Shown here: piece after piece, positions 30,174-42,242 of the stretch
Layout of the letters: the number at the start of each line of letters is the position of its first letter
Numbering within the stretch: position 1 is the stretch's first letter
Source of the DNA: Hydrangea macrophylla
Taxonomy: Eukaryota; Streptophyta; Magnoliopsida; Cornales; Hydrangeaceae
Direction: 5' to 3'
Assembly (NCBI GenBank): GCA_033977485.1
Contig: CM066998.1
Coordinates: forward strand, 26,041,501 to 26,105,500
Length of the DNA stretch: 64,000 nt
Program-made: the position numbers and the translations under genes
Notes under the pieces: model-generated
The model's database searches: none
What the model was told of the DNA's origin: nothing
What the model saw: the letters and a program-made list of their open reading frames with translations, nothing else

Positions 30174-32791
30174 GGTTTCACGATTACGACCTGTTTGTTT
30201 GTTTAATCTTTATTTCTTAAAAAAAATTTAAAAATTATTAATCTTTTTAAAGAGAGATACACTGAAAAAGAGAATATGGCTATATATAGGGCTTCAAACC
30301 CTAAAAACTTTCCCCATCTCTCTTTTTCTTTTCTTTTTCTTCTTCCTCTCTTCGCAATCTCTCTCTCACTCTCTGCAACTCTTTCACTCTCTCCCCCGAT
30401 CTCTCATTTTCTCACTTTCTTTCCATTTTCTTTAATTTTCTCGATCTAAGATCAAGATCCACTCTAGCGATCACTAAAGGTAAGATCTATAATCTAGAGA
30501 AAAGCTTGATTTTGATTTTATTCTCTATTTTTCCGATTTCAGCTTAAATCTTAAATTTTAAGTTTTTTCGATTTTTACTTTCTCTCTTTTCCATTATTTA
30601 ACAAAAATATAACACATAACTTGTAGGTACCCACTCATCAAAGAAACTTGAAAATACCACTCAATCCACAGCCCTACCAGGTTCTCAGATTTATAAGAGC
30701 CATGTGATATTTTTCCTTTTCTTATAAAAAAAATTAAAAACAAAAAAAAAATGGACGACGCGCTAGCAATTGGTTTTATGTATTTTGAACTTTTCCTTAT
30801 CATTTTCTTAATTGCTATTATGATAATGCTGCGTTACCCTTGTTAAAAATAAAATCTAATTGTTTTTTTTTCTGTTCTTTTTATAAAAAAAAATAAAATA
30901 AAATTGAATGACGAACACATCGGCGCTCTTTTGATTTTTGAACTTTATACCATAATTTTCCTTATTATCATTATTGTACTAATATGTTGTCTTGGACTTT
31001 TCTAAAAGAGAGAGAGAGAGAGGGAAAAATGTAGTTTATAGTTTTCTGTTTTTTTTTATAAAATATATATATATATGTAGTTATTCTTTCTAAGTTTTCT
31101 GTTCCAAATATATATGTATATATATATTTTCTTTTTAGTTTCTGAATGTATACATTTCTTAATATAAATATTTTTCGTTTTTAAATAAAATTCTCACCCA
31201 CCCCCTCTAAGCTCTCTTTAATTAGATCTTAGTTGATAGTTGGAAGGAGTGGAAGGGTAGAGTCGAGCCTCTCTTATTGGCTGAGAGTATAAAAAATTGA
31301 TCCAATAGTCGATGATTAGAAGTTAATGGGTCGCTCACTTGTTTCTGAGCAAAAGAAACCCTTTGCTGGCACTAACCTTTATGCCATCAAAAGGAAAACT
31401 AAAATGTTAGGATGGTATTTGAATTGTTATAGAGAAGAATGTCCTGGTTTAATTGCTCACAATGACACATCTTTTAAAGTTTACTACAGTTACAAAAGAC
31501 AATTCAAATCAAAACAAAAGAAAATTTTGGTTGAGAAAGAGGACTGGATCCTTTGATACCCAAATAAATTTTGTTTTCCCATCCCTCATTTCTTTTTATT
31601 TTTATTGTTTTTGTTTTAAATTTATTTTCAGTACATTCAATAATTTTAAGTCAAGTCAGACTTTAAAATGATCCTACGTGTACATCTGGCTTTCATTACC
31701 TGGTTCGATAGGAGTAATTTGCATGATCCCAACATCACCAGATATGTCTAGTGCAGTGAATGACTCTAGAGGTAGCAAAAAACTAGGTAAAGCTAGAGTT
31801 ATCTCCTAGTCTCTTACTGATGTTTTTAGCTTGCTAGTGATTCTAGACCCATCTCTTTTACTAGAGGTGGATGGGCTATCATGACAACTTGGACGCTCCG
31901 AATTGCATAGCCTTTTTTGTATAGGTACAGAGGATACTAGTTGCACCATATATGTATCCAACTTAGTGGATGCGCTTCTGAATTTTTCATAAGTTTTTCT
32001 TTTACTCTATATAAGATAAATTTGACATGTTAATGTTATTTTGGGTTTGTTAATAGCATACAACACATTGTCACATGTTTAACTATTTTCAAATGCTAAA
32101 AACTCTTTAAACTTTAAACACTTTTGAAATAGTGTGAAAATATTTACTGAATTTAAATGGATGAGTAAACATAAACTACGCAGTTTAAAGACAAGTAGTG
32201 GAAACTAATTAACCCATGTGAGCTTTTGTGCCAATCTTTTTTATGAGGGTTACTATTCTTTTCAGTCTCATTTCATTCTTTTCATCATATCACTCATTAA
32301 AAATCTTATTATTATTTTTTTTATTTGACTAATCATTAGAAGAGAGCGTTCAGGATATACCATTAGAACTTCAAAATTGGTTGAATGAACAAAGTCAATC
32401 TATTTTGAAAATGATTTAGGCCATCTCTTCTTTCAAATGCACCCTCCTTCACCTAATATTGCCTTATTCTCAGTTATCTCCAAATCACGCCTTGCTCCAC
32501 CAGGGAGTACAAACCTCACTTTTATATCTAGGTATGTGATTGGACTGTAATGACATTGCAAGAAGTGGTAAAGAAAGAAAGGAGTTGATTTAAAAAAAAT
32601 GAGAAACTAAAAAAAAAAAGAATCAACTGTACAAATGATAAAAAAGAGAGTGCTCAAAATTGCTCCAGAAAAATGATAAAAGAAAATACACGTTGAAGAA
32701 GACAGAATGGAGGATTTTATTTTTATGTAACTGTGTACTTGTATATGTATATAGAAATAGAAAGTGAATATTTCTTTTTTAAAACAAATAG
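30174..32791 (+). other. 3' region of element C, possibly including LTR sequence
   Basis: No recognisable gene. CTATATATAGGGCTTC at about 30280, followed by a pyrimidine-rich stretch, resembles a promoter and R region. A 76-codon ORF at 31326-31556 (MGRSLVSEQKKPFAGTNLY...) is unrecognised. GTGAGCTTTTGTGCC near 32218 parallels the 3' region of B. A copy of the 27000-27114 LTR end was not found, so the 3' LTR is absent, truncated or too diverged to see. Confidence 0.35.
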
Positions 32792-32849
32792 TGTAATGGC
32801 CCACTCAATAGCCATATGTTTAATACACAAGATTAATACAATTTTAAAC
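32792..32849 (-). repeat. Possible outer end of copia LTR (left of solo LTR 1)
   Basis: TGTAATGGCCC at 32792 may be the terminus of the - strand copia LTR whose other part is 53955-54309. Continuity across the inserted solo LTR is shown by the duplication TAAAC (32845-32849 and 53955-53959). The outer boundary itself is a guess. Confidence 0.35.
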
Positions 32850-34972
32850 TGTCATGCCCCGGAGTAGCCAAAAATAGGAAAAATTTAAAATTTCCTTTCT
32901 GGACCCGTAGGAAATGATGAGTTACATAAAGCTGACCTGTCCATGCAACAGACTAATAAAATATATCAGAGTAAGGAATTTGCAAAAGCGTATAATGGTA
33001 TTCTTGGGGGAACTTAAAGTGTTTTGCTACTTAGGCTATTACAGAAGTTCCAAATGAAAACCACAAAAGATAAGTTGGGCGATCGACACCACTTGATACG
33101 AAAATAAGCCAGAATCCTCCTTCTAACTGGCGAACCCGTAACCTTCATTATCAAACTCTTCCTGATAGTCTGCCTCAGGATCACCTTCCTGATAGTTCCC
33201 ATCCTGAGGATAGTGATATGCATCTTCAGGGTTACCTTGATAGTCCTCCTCATAATAACCTAGATGTAACATGTCCAGGGCAGGGAAGGAGCCGTTAGCT
33301 TTTGAAGCTAAGTGAAATTGTCATAACCGATCACTCCTAATACATTTAAGAATATACAGGTACAACAATATCTTGAAACAATATTAATGAGCATATGACA
33401 TGGTAGTATGCTGACACAATGCAGTATCGATATATTCGACTTTTACTCAACCATGGACACTACAACTGACTCATATAACTTGTTACATTACCAGTGTAAC
33501 GCCGTTGGCTTAGAGTAGAATGATTACGTTGCTATCGTCGCCTAGCAGGGCCCTATAGCAAATTTTGGTTTTAAAAAGAGTGTAATCATTGGACTCTTAG
33601 GTCCTCGTGACCTTGCCGGGTGAATAGAATAGTTACAACGCTATCGTCGCCTAGCAGGGCCCTATAGCATTAGAAGGGTAACTATTATATTCAGTTCAGA
33701 TGGATACTTTGCTATCGTCGCCTAGTAGGGCCCTATAGCGTATCAACCAACAATTCATACACAACTTCAATGATTTCAATGGAAACTCTGGCTATCGTTG
33801 CCTAGCAGGGCCCTATAGCAGTTTCATCGTAGTTCCCATTTACTTTAGTGTACCATTCGAACCACTACGGTCCACTTAATGTGTACAACAATATGACTGG
33901 GTTAGTCCCCGTGACTAACCATGCAGACGTCAACATTGACCTCATGACTCGACTATGTTCATATGAATGTTCATGTGACTGTATAAACGTGAAAACATAA
34001 TAAGCAAGAATGTCAATGATTATTAACTAGACATAGAGCATAGTTAACTAACATGCGTTCATCATATAAGTAGAAGTCTCAACATTTACATAACGAATAC
34101 TTATCCGTATTGTCCACACAGGACGCACTGGGTATACATATATGAACAAATAATAATTCTATAATATACCAAGTGAGTTAGGACGACTGACCTCGATGCG
34201 GGTGCGTAACAGTAAGCGTAGCGGTTCTTACAAAGTATATAAATACATAGAACATTGATTAATAAGCTTACTAAAATTAAGGGCATAATGGTAATTGTAC
34301 CGGGTGGGTTCCTAAACCTCAACATGATGATCTAGACATCATTCTGAGTCTAACGCCATTGACTAGACTCAAATCGGAGTCCGTCGCATAAAAGGCTAGG
34401 CTTTCTATACCAGTTTGGGCACTAAAGATAAGTTGTATTTTTGACCGTGTCGAAAGGTCACTAAACTTTAAGAGGATATTCTAGACATTATTCTAAGACT
34501 CTGGGAACTGACCGCGTATTTTTCTGAGTTACGGTTTATTTATTATAAATTTCTGAAGTTTAAATCGTCTAATAATAGACTACGGGGTCCCATAATTATA
34601 AAATATAATTTAGGGAGACATTTGACCCTTATAAATATTTTTATTAAATACTAGGCTTGAAAATAGGCTAGTGGTATTTTTCTCATAATTTTCGGGGCTC
34701 GTTTGGTATTTTAAATAATTAAAATACAATCAAATCGGGCTTTTAATAATAATTAATAATTATTAGAAATACAAAAGTTTGGGTTTTATAAATAATAATT
34801 TATAATATAAAGGTACTAGGCCTTAGAAAAATTTAATATAATTTTCCTATATTTAAAAAGTGGTCATTAGGTATTTATCACCTAATTACTTTAATTTAGA
34901 ACTATCACTTATTATTTATTTAAACTAATAAATAATAAGTATACTATATAAGAATAATTCATGATTTTATAA
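32850..34972 (-). repeat. Solo LTR 1, first part (gypsy, probably - strand)
   Basis: It starts TGTCATGCCCCGG after TAAAC and is the reverse complement of a typical chromovirus LTR end. It contains four 29-base interspersed repeats (33531-33819) and GACCCGTAGG near 32903, a word also seen at 54413 in solo LTR 2. It stops where the tandem element inserted (target TATAA, 34968-34972). No internal region belongs to it, so it is a solo LTR of about 4.0 kb before interruption. Confidence 0.85.
33531..33819. repeat. Four interspersed 29-base repeats with hairpin ends
   Basis: GCTATCGTCGCCTAGCAGGG followed by CCCTATAGC is found at 33531-33559, 33640-33668, 33711-33739 and 33791-33819, with one base change in copies 3 and 4. 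GCTAT and ATAGC at the ends can pair. Spacing is 109, 71 and 80 bases, and the DNA between is unrelated except for short words. Confidence 0.92.
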
Positions 34973-37496
34973 TGTAATACCCGCACCCGGATAAAGGAGT
35001 TAATATCTGCTTAGCATGCATTAATTAGTATTTTAATAGCATGTGATGTTTTGGGTAAGTACCAGTTACACCGACGTGTTAAGTGCTTAATAAAAGGGCA
35101 CAGTTGGACGAATATGAAGTGGGACCCACGGGAGGTCCGGATTAATTAAATTGCATTTAGTTGCATTTATATGATTATATGAATAATTGTTTAATTGCTT
35201 TAATATCTTATTGTTATATGTAATTTTTATGGTGCTAGTTTGAGTACCCGTGCGAGAATAAATAGGAATCAAATTCATAACTAGTAGGTTAATTAGCAAC
35301 TTCACAAAATATGTGGGACCACATTTGAGACCCACGCGTGACATAGACAAACACCCACTTAGATATTGGGTAGTTAATACAATTGCTTAGGGGATTTCAT
35401 AATAAAGTTCAAAGAAATGTTGGGGGTGTAAACGGAAATACACTAAAACTTGGCTAGGAGGCTCAAGAGGTTGACACCTCTTGAGTGACTCATCATCTTC
35501 TCCATATATCAATATAGAGAAAAGAGTTGCAGGAGAAGTAAATCTCGGCCATTGACGGAAACTCCGTCGACTCCGTCGTCTTGCCGTTTCGGTGCCATCG
35601 GTACACCGTTTCGCGAACCGTGACCGTATTCGGACTCGTGGAGGTGAGAGGATCGTCTCTATACCTTTTATTTTCAGTTTCGTTAACATTTTTCCGCGAC
35701 CGTCTTTGACGTGCCGATATACATATGTGAAATTGATATGTAGGAATATCATTGGGGTTAATTAGAGCTAAAATTAGCAAGGAATTTGGGGTTCTAGGCT
35801 TTAATTGGAGCAATTTGAGAGGTGAGTACTCTAATCCTAACTTGGGTGTTAAATGGTGCTTATGTGATATTGAGTATGATTAAAATGCTTAGTTCTTGAA
35901 GTTGTAGTTAAAGCATGTGTTAAATTTGTGCTTAACATGTCAATTTTATGAAAATTGCTATATGATGTGTTGATGTGCTTATGTGCTTAATTGGGTCAAT
36001 GGATGTCAAGTGTTAATCACCATTATTTAGCCCGTAGTAACGGGACGATGTTTTCCTCAAGAAAAAGGGGACGGTGGTGACGACCACAACTATTGACTAC
36101 GGTCACGTGAGAGTGTGTGTTTTCGCTATATGCGACGTTGAAGTGAGAAAAGGCCCGGAATATTGGGTCCGATGCGATGGTGATTAATTATTTGACATAC
36201 CGGCGACTACTTATATTGTTGTGTTGCTTAACATTGCATATGCCACATTTCATACTCCATGGCACGGTTATAGTATTCACTAAGCGTAAGCTTAAAAACC
36301 AAAACTGTTTTCTATGTGGTTATTGAATAACCACCGCAGGTACGGATCGTGACGAGGAAAGGAAGTGATCGGGAATCCGGGCAGAGCATCATTTGTTTAT
36401 ATGTTTATAGGCATGTAAAATATGTTAGTCTTGGTGGTAATTGACTCATGTTGTAGTTTGTAGTTGTAAATGATTTTGTTGGAAGAACAAGTTGTACTTG
36501 AGTTTAAACTTCTTTTGTAAGTTGTAAAAATGTCAAGCACCAACTTTTAATGCTTTAGAATGTGGTTTGGGACCTTGTTAATAGGTTGGGTGTTCTTTCC
36601 TTGAGTTGAGTTGTTGAACTCTTAAACTCATGTTGTAAGAAATAAGATTGTGTTTAAGCCTTTGGTTCCATGTGAAGTAAGCATTGTTAAGAGAATGGAA
36701 GTTGGTTCTTTCAAATGGTTTTTATAGATTTTGTTGATTAAGTGAACTTGCAATCATTTTAGAAGTGAATTGTGAACCCTCAACTAATGTTTGGGATGGG
36801 TTTTGATTAAATCAAGTTGTTGTGGGGCTTTTGAACTTATCTTGGCAAAGGGATTTCCATATTTTACTACTTTGTGCAAGTGGTGATTAGTTTTTCATTT
36901 AATTGAGGTTTGAGTTAAGTTTAAAATGGTTGTGAGAGCTTGAACATGTTGTTGTCATATTTATGAGTGTTTGGAGGATGTTCCCAAGAGTTTTGAAAAG
37001 TTTGGAATCAAGTTTTGATGTTTGGAAATGTTTTGAACTGTTTAAACAGAGTTTTAGCAGCAGGAAAACGCATCTGCAGAATCCGGATCGATCCGGGTCT
37101 CGTGCGGATCGATCCGGGGCATCCAGGGGAGCAGAAAATGAAGTTCTGCTAAATCTGGATCGATCCGGTTTTGGGGCGGATCGATCCGCTTTTCCGTTTT
37201 CAGCCCGTCGGCTTTTACGGAAACTGGCATAACTCTCTCCAGAAAATTCAGATTCTCGCGCCGTTTTTTGCGTTGGAACCGGGACTCAAAGACCTATCTT
37301 TTGGTATAAAATTTGATATATCTTATTAATTACCATTTTACCCTTGGGTCTATTTTGTCACGGTAAGGTTCTTTTATGTCGTTTTAAGCACGTGTTTCTT
37401 AGTAATTCACTTGTTTCCTTTGATAATTAGTATAAATGATCGCTTGTGGCATTGTTACACGTGTCCTAATCCGCCGGGGCGGGTTGGGGTGTGACA
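34973..37496 (+). repeat. LTR 1 of tandem element (2524 bp)
   Basis: It begins TGTAATACCCGCACCCGG and ends GGGTTGGGGTGTGACA. It carries four GGATCGATCC palindromes at 37085-37187. It differs from LTR 2 and LTR 3 at many sites where those two agree, so it is the most distant of the three. Confidence 0.95.
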
Positions 37497-37501
37497 ATTT
37501 T

Positions 37502-37513
37502 TGGTATCAGAGC
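37502..37513 (+). promoter_or_regulatory. Primer-binding site of tandem element, copy 1
   Basis: TGGTATCAGAGC, five bases after LTR 1, is the complement of the initiator tRNA-Met 3' end. Confidence 0.9.
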
Positions 37514-37629
37514 AATAGGTTAGAGCCTTTGGGGGACGAGAGACGACGACTATTACTACGACGTATAAATTGAATAAAATGACACATAGTGACACGACCA
37601 TGCATACACATTTACTTAGCATGCTTTAA

Positions 37630-40600
37630 ATGTTATTTAGCATGCACCGTGATTTATTTAAAAGTAACGTGCATGTATATACATCTTGTGGTGGGTGCCA
37701 GGCAAGGATGTCTGGAGGTGAAACCCCGTCTGCAGCTCGTATGGATAGAATAGAGGTGGTTATGGAAAAATTGGTAAGAGTGGCCGAAACTCAAGTTGTT
37801 GAGGAAGGACCGGGTTCGTCAAATCCAGGACCGAGGGTGGAACCGATAACGATTGTCACGTTCTACAAGCAAAAGCCAGGGCAGTTCAAAGGGGAATCCG
37901 ATTCAATGAAGGCTGACCATTGGTTGACCGATATGAAGAGAATATTTCGTGTTTTGCCATGTTCAGAGGAACAGAAAGTCTTGTTTGCCTCCGATACCTT
38001 GAAAGAGGAAGCACAGAATTGGTGGACGTCAATATTAAGGCAAGGAGCGCCGACTACCTGGAATGGATTTATCGAAGAGTTCTCAAAACAATACATTCCT
38101 CGGTCTTTCAGTGAATCAAAGTCCTGAGAATTTTCACATCTCAGTCAAGGTAACATGACCGTTAGAGATTATGCTGCAAAATTTACAAGTTTGGCCAGAT
38201 TTGCAATGGACTTTCTTCCGAATGAGTTCACTCGGGCAAGAAGATTTGAGGAAGGACTTCGTGATGAAATCAGGGGAAAAGTGGATACACATCGGCTAGC
38301 AACATATTCAGAGGTACTCGACGTTGCTTTGATCGCTGAACGAGGTGTGTTGCCAACAGGGCAAGGTCAAACATTCAAGAGGCCGGGAGGTAGTCAATTC
38401 CAAGGACAGGGTAATTCAAAAAGGCAGAGTTCTGGTAGTTCATCGGGAAGTGGGGGTAATAAACCCAAGTGTCAGACTTGTGGTAAATATCACTGGGGAG
38501 TATGTAACATGTCTCCTATCGTCTGCAATATTTGTCAACGACCAGGGCACATGGCAAGGGATTGTCCGAATCCTCCAAGACAAAGTATTATTCCAAGACA
38601 AAATACAGATGACAGTGGCATAAGGTGTTATTCGTGTGGTGAATTGGGGCATCGAGAACATAATTGTTCCAAGAGAAGACAAGGAGGTACCAGCTCATCC
38701 GTCGATAGTGCACCAAGACAGAGACCATCTCAACAGCAATCCCAAGGGAGAGAGCAACGACAAGGAAGGTATTTTCAGCTCAAGCCTGGGGAGACCACTA
38801 CGGCTGACACGGTGGTTTCAGGTATACTTTCTATTTGCTTACAACCTGCCAATGTGTTGTTAGATTCAGGGTCAGCGCATTCTTTCGTATCACATCAATT
38901 TGCTAAGAATTTAGACAAACCCTTAGAATTACTAGATTTTGACTTATCTATTGCACTTCCATCGGGAGCGCCACTAGTGAGTTCGGGTGTCTTTAAAGCT
39001 TGTGGGATTGACGTGAATGGTAGAAGGTTGTTTGTTGATTTTGTACCGTTGGTCATTCAACACTTTGACGTTATTTTAGGGATGGACTGGCTATCTATAA
39101 ATCATGCTATTATCGATTGCGAGAACAAGAGAGTAACGTTTCGATTGCCAAATCAAGATGAATTTTGTTTTCAAGGGACAAGTGTAGTATCACCGCCTTT
39201 TTTGGTGTCAGCTGTCGAAGCTTGTCGTTTATTGAAAAAGGGTTGTCAAGGGTTTTTGTGTAGCATACTCGAGGTTAGAAGTACTGAATTAAAACTTGAA
39301 GACATACCTGTAGTCAAGGAATTTCCAGATGTTTTCCCAGAAGATTTGCCAAGTGTGTTGATTGAGAGGGAAATTGAATTTGGAATAGATGTGATGCCGG
39401 GAACTCAACCGATTTCACGGCCACCGTATAGAATGGCTCCAGTAGAGTTAAAGGAGTTAAAAACTCAGTTGCAAGAGTTACTTGATAAGGGGTTTATTCG
39501 GCCAAGTGTATCGCCGTGGGGTGCACCGGTCCTATTTGTGAAGAAGAAAGACGGAACAATGCGAATGTGCATCGATTACCGGGAGATCAACAAGGTAGCC
39601 ATAAAGAACAAGTATCCATTACCGCGTATTGATGATTTGTTTGATCAATTAAAAGGGGCACAAGTCTTTTCTAAGATTGACTTGAGATCTGGGTATCACC
39701 AGTTAAAGGTTAAAGCTGAAGATGTTGAGAAGACTGCTTTTAGAACTCGGTACGGGCACTACGAATTTCTTGTTATGCCGTTTGGGGTCACAAATGCACC
39801 AGCCGCTTTTATGGATTTGATGAATCGGGTGTTCAAGACATATCTAGATGAATTTGTGATTGTATTTATTGATGACATTTTGATATATTCTAGAAGTCAG
39901 GAGGAACACGAGCGACACGTAAGGTTGGTTTTGCAACGACTTAGAGAAAAGCAATTATTTGGAAAGTTAAAGAAAAGTGAATTCTGGTTAACAAGTGTTA
40001 CATTTCTTGGACACGTGATTTCTAAGGATGGTGTTTCCGTAGATCCACACAAGATAGAAGCCGTTAAAAATTGGTTAAGACCGACAAATGTTTCAGAAGT
40101 TCGAAGCTTCTTGGGGTTAGCCGGTTACTATAGAAAGTTCGTTCAAGATTTTTCTAGAATCGCGACTCCAATGACCCAGTTGATGAAAAAGGATATGGCC
40201 TTTGTGTGGAATAAAGAATGTGAAGAATGTTTCCAAAAGTTAAAAGACAAGTTGACTTCAGCACCGATATTGGCTATTCCGTCTAGTGCGGGGGGGTTTA
40301 GTATATACAGTGATGCTTCTCATCAGGGCCTAGGATGCGTTCTAATGCAAGAGGGTAAGGTGATAGCCTATGCTTCAAGGCAGTTGAGGACACACGAGAA
40401 GAACTATCCAACCCATGACTTGGAGTTAGCGGTAGTGATCTTCGCATTAAAAATTTGGCGTCACTACTTGTACAGGGAACCGTGTGAGATATTTACCGAT
40501 CACAAGAGTTTAACATATTTGTTTACCCAAAGGGAGTTAAACATGAGACAGAGAAGATGGCTTGAATTAATGAAGGATTATGACTTGAAGATTCAGTACC

Positions 40601-42198
40601 ATCCAGGTAAAGCTAACGTGGTTGCCGATGCTCTGAGTCGAAAGTCGTCAGAAAATTTGGTCTATTCTTTAACAGCTCAAGCAAAGTTAGTACAAGAATT
40701 TGAGCGATTAGAACTTGAAGTGATTCCTAGAATTGAAGATGGATTAATGGCGGCTATCATAGCACAACCGAGTTTGATTGATGAAATCAAGGTAAATCAG
40801 CTTGTGGATCCAAATTTCAAGAAAATAGTTGAAGAGTTACCTGAGGGTAGACGGCCAGAGTTCAATTTTCAGAATAATGTGTTGAGGTATATTAATCGTT
40901 TATATGTTCCTAATATCCAAGAATTGGAAGATAAGATTATGGAAGAAGCTCACAACACGAGGTATTCTGTGCATCCGGGTAGTACCAAGATGTATAGAGA
41001 TTTGCGAGAAGTGTATTGGTGGAGTGGTATGAAACGGGAAGTTGCCGAGTTTGTGGCTAAGTGTATAACTTGTCAACGAGTGAAAATAGAACATCAACGA
41101 CCCGCCGGAGAAGTACAACCATTAGAGATACCGGAATGGAAATGGGAGCATATCACTATGGATTTTATAACAGGTTTGTCGCGATCTCCTAAGTCTAATG
41201 ATAGTATTTGGGTGATCGTTGACCGATTGACTAAGTCAGCCCATTTCTTGCTAATTAAGACTCGTGATCCAACAAAGTTAGCAGAGCTTTATGTCAGAGA
41301 AGTTATTAGATTAAACGGGGCACCGGTATCCATCGTGTCGGATCGGGATACACGATTTGTATCTAGATTTTGGGAAAGTTTGCAAAAAGCAATGGGGACA
41401 GCCTTGCACTTTAGCACAGCTTTTCATCCTCAAACAGACGGTCAATCCGAACGAGTTATTCAGATTCTGGAAGATATGCTTCGAGGATGTGTAATGGATT
41501 TCAAGTTAGATTGGGAAACCCATTTACCATTGGTGGAATTCTCTTATAATAATAGCTTCCAAACGAGTATTGGGATGGCGCCTTATGAGGCATTGTATGG
41601 TCGGAAATGTAGATCACCGGTGTGTTGGATCGAAGTTGGGGAAAAACAACTTTTAGGACCCGAGATCGTGCAAATCACTACCGACAAAATCAAGTTAGTT
41701 AAACAACGACTACAAGTAGCTCAGAGTCGATATAAAAGTTACGCAGATACTAGAAGAAGACCGTTGGAATTCGAGGTAGGTGATTATGTTTTCTTGAAAG
41801 TATCGCCTTCGAAGGGCATAACACGGTTCGGAAAGCGGGGCAAGTTGAATCCGAGGTTCGTAGGACCTTATTTGATTTTGGATAGAGTTGGTCCTGTTGC
41901 ATATCGGTTGGAATTGCCACAAGATTTGGCTAACGTTCATAACGTATTTCACATTTCTATGTTACGACGTTGCTTATCATATTCGAGTCACTGTATTACT
42001 CCAGAACCGTTAATGATACGAGAAGACTTGACTTATGTTGAACATCCAGTTCGAATCCTAGACAGGAAAGATCAGGTGTTGAGAACCAAAGTCATTCCTC
42101 TTGTTATGGTGCTATGGCGTAATCACTCAGTAGAGGAGGCGACTTGGGAACGTGAAGACGAGATCCGAGAAAAGTATCCTCACTTGTTCGACTTTTAA
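37630..42198 (+). pseudogene. Gag-pol polyprotein, copy 1 (one premature stop)
   Basis: This single frame of 1522 codons is closed only by a TGA at 38125-38127, where copy 2 has CGA. Translation may start at 37630 or, more likely, at the ATG at 37708 (MSGGETPSAARMD). Gag fills about residues 30-300, with WLTDMKRIFRVLPC and WWTSILRQGAPTTW. Cys clusters follow: [26 protein letters not shown] and [14 protein letters not shown] (38470-38660). Protease active site [10 protein letters not shown] is at about 38860. Reverse transcriptase has catalytic FIDDILIYS at 39865. RNase H starts near [10 protein letters not shown], and integrase has its HHCC finger at about 40960-41085, core Asp in MDFITG and SDRDTRF, and Glu in TDGQSERV. 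The tail at 42050-42195 is chromodomain-like. Apart from the stop all catalytic motifs look intact. Confidence 0.92.
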
Positions 42199-42225
42199 GG
42201 TAAGAAAAGTTTGGGGACAAACTTC

Positions 42226-42242
42226 AAAAAGGGAGGGAGAAA
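42226..42242 (+). promoter_or_regulatory. Polypurine tract, copy 1
   Basis: AAAAAGGGAGGGAGAAA lies immediately before LTR 2, the expected plus-strand primer. Confidence 0.85.

Noticed and set aside
33531..33819. CRISPR-like array (29-base repeats with different spacers)
   Set aside because: Only four units with irregular spacers of 42-80 bases lie inside a plant retrotransposon LTR. No cas genes are present and the genome is eukaryotic.
35387..35813. - strand ORFs of 106-142 codons repeated in LTRs 1, 2 and 3
   Set aside because: They recur because the LTRs recur, overlap in two frames and are antisense to the element. No protein family is recognised.
36963..37232. 89-codon ORF with DRSG/ADRSG repeats in LTRs 1 and 3
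   Set aside because: The repeat is the translation of the GGATCGATCC palindromes, and the ORF is broken in LTR 2 by loss of two bases.
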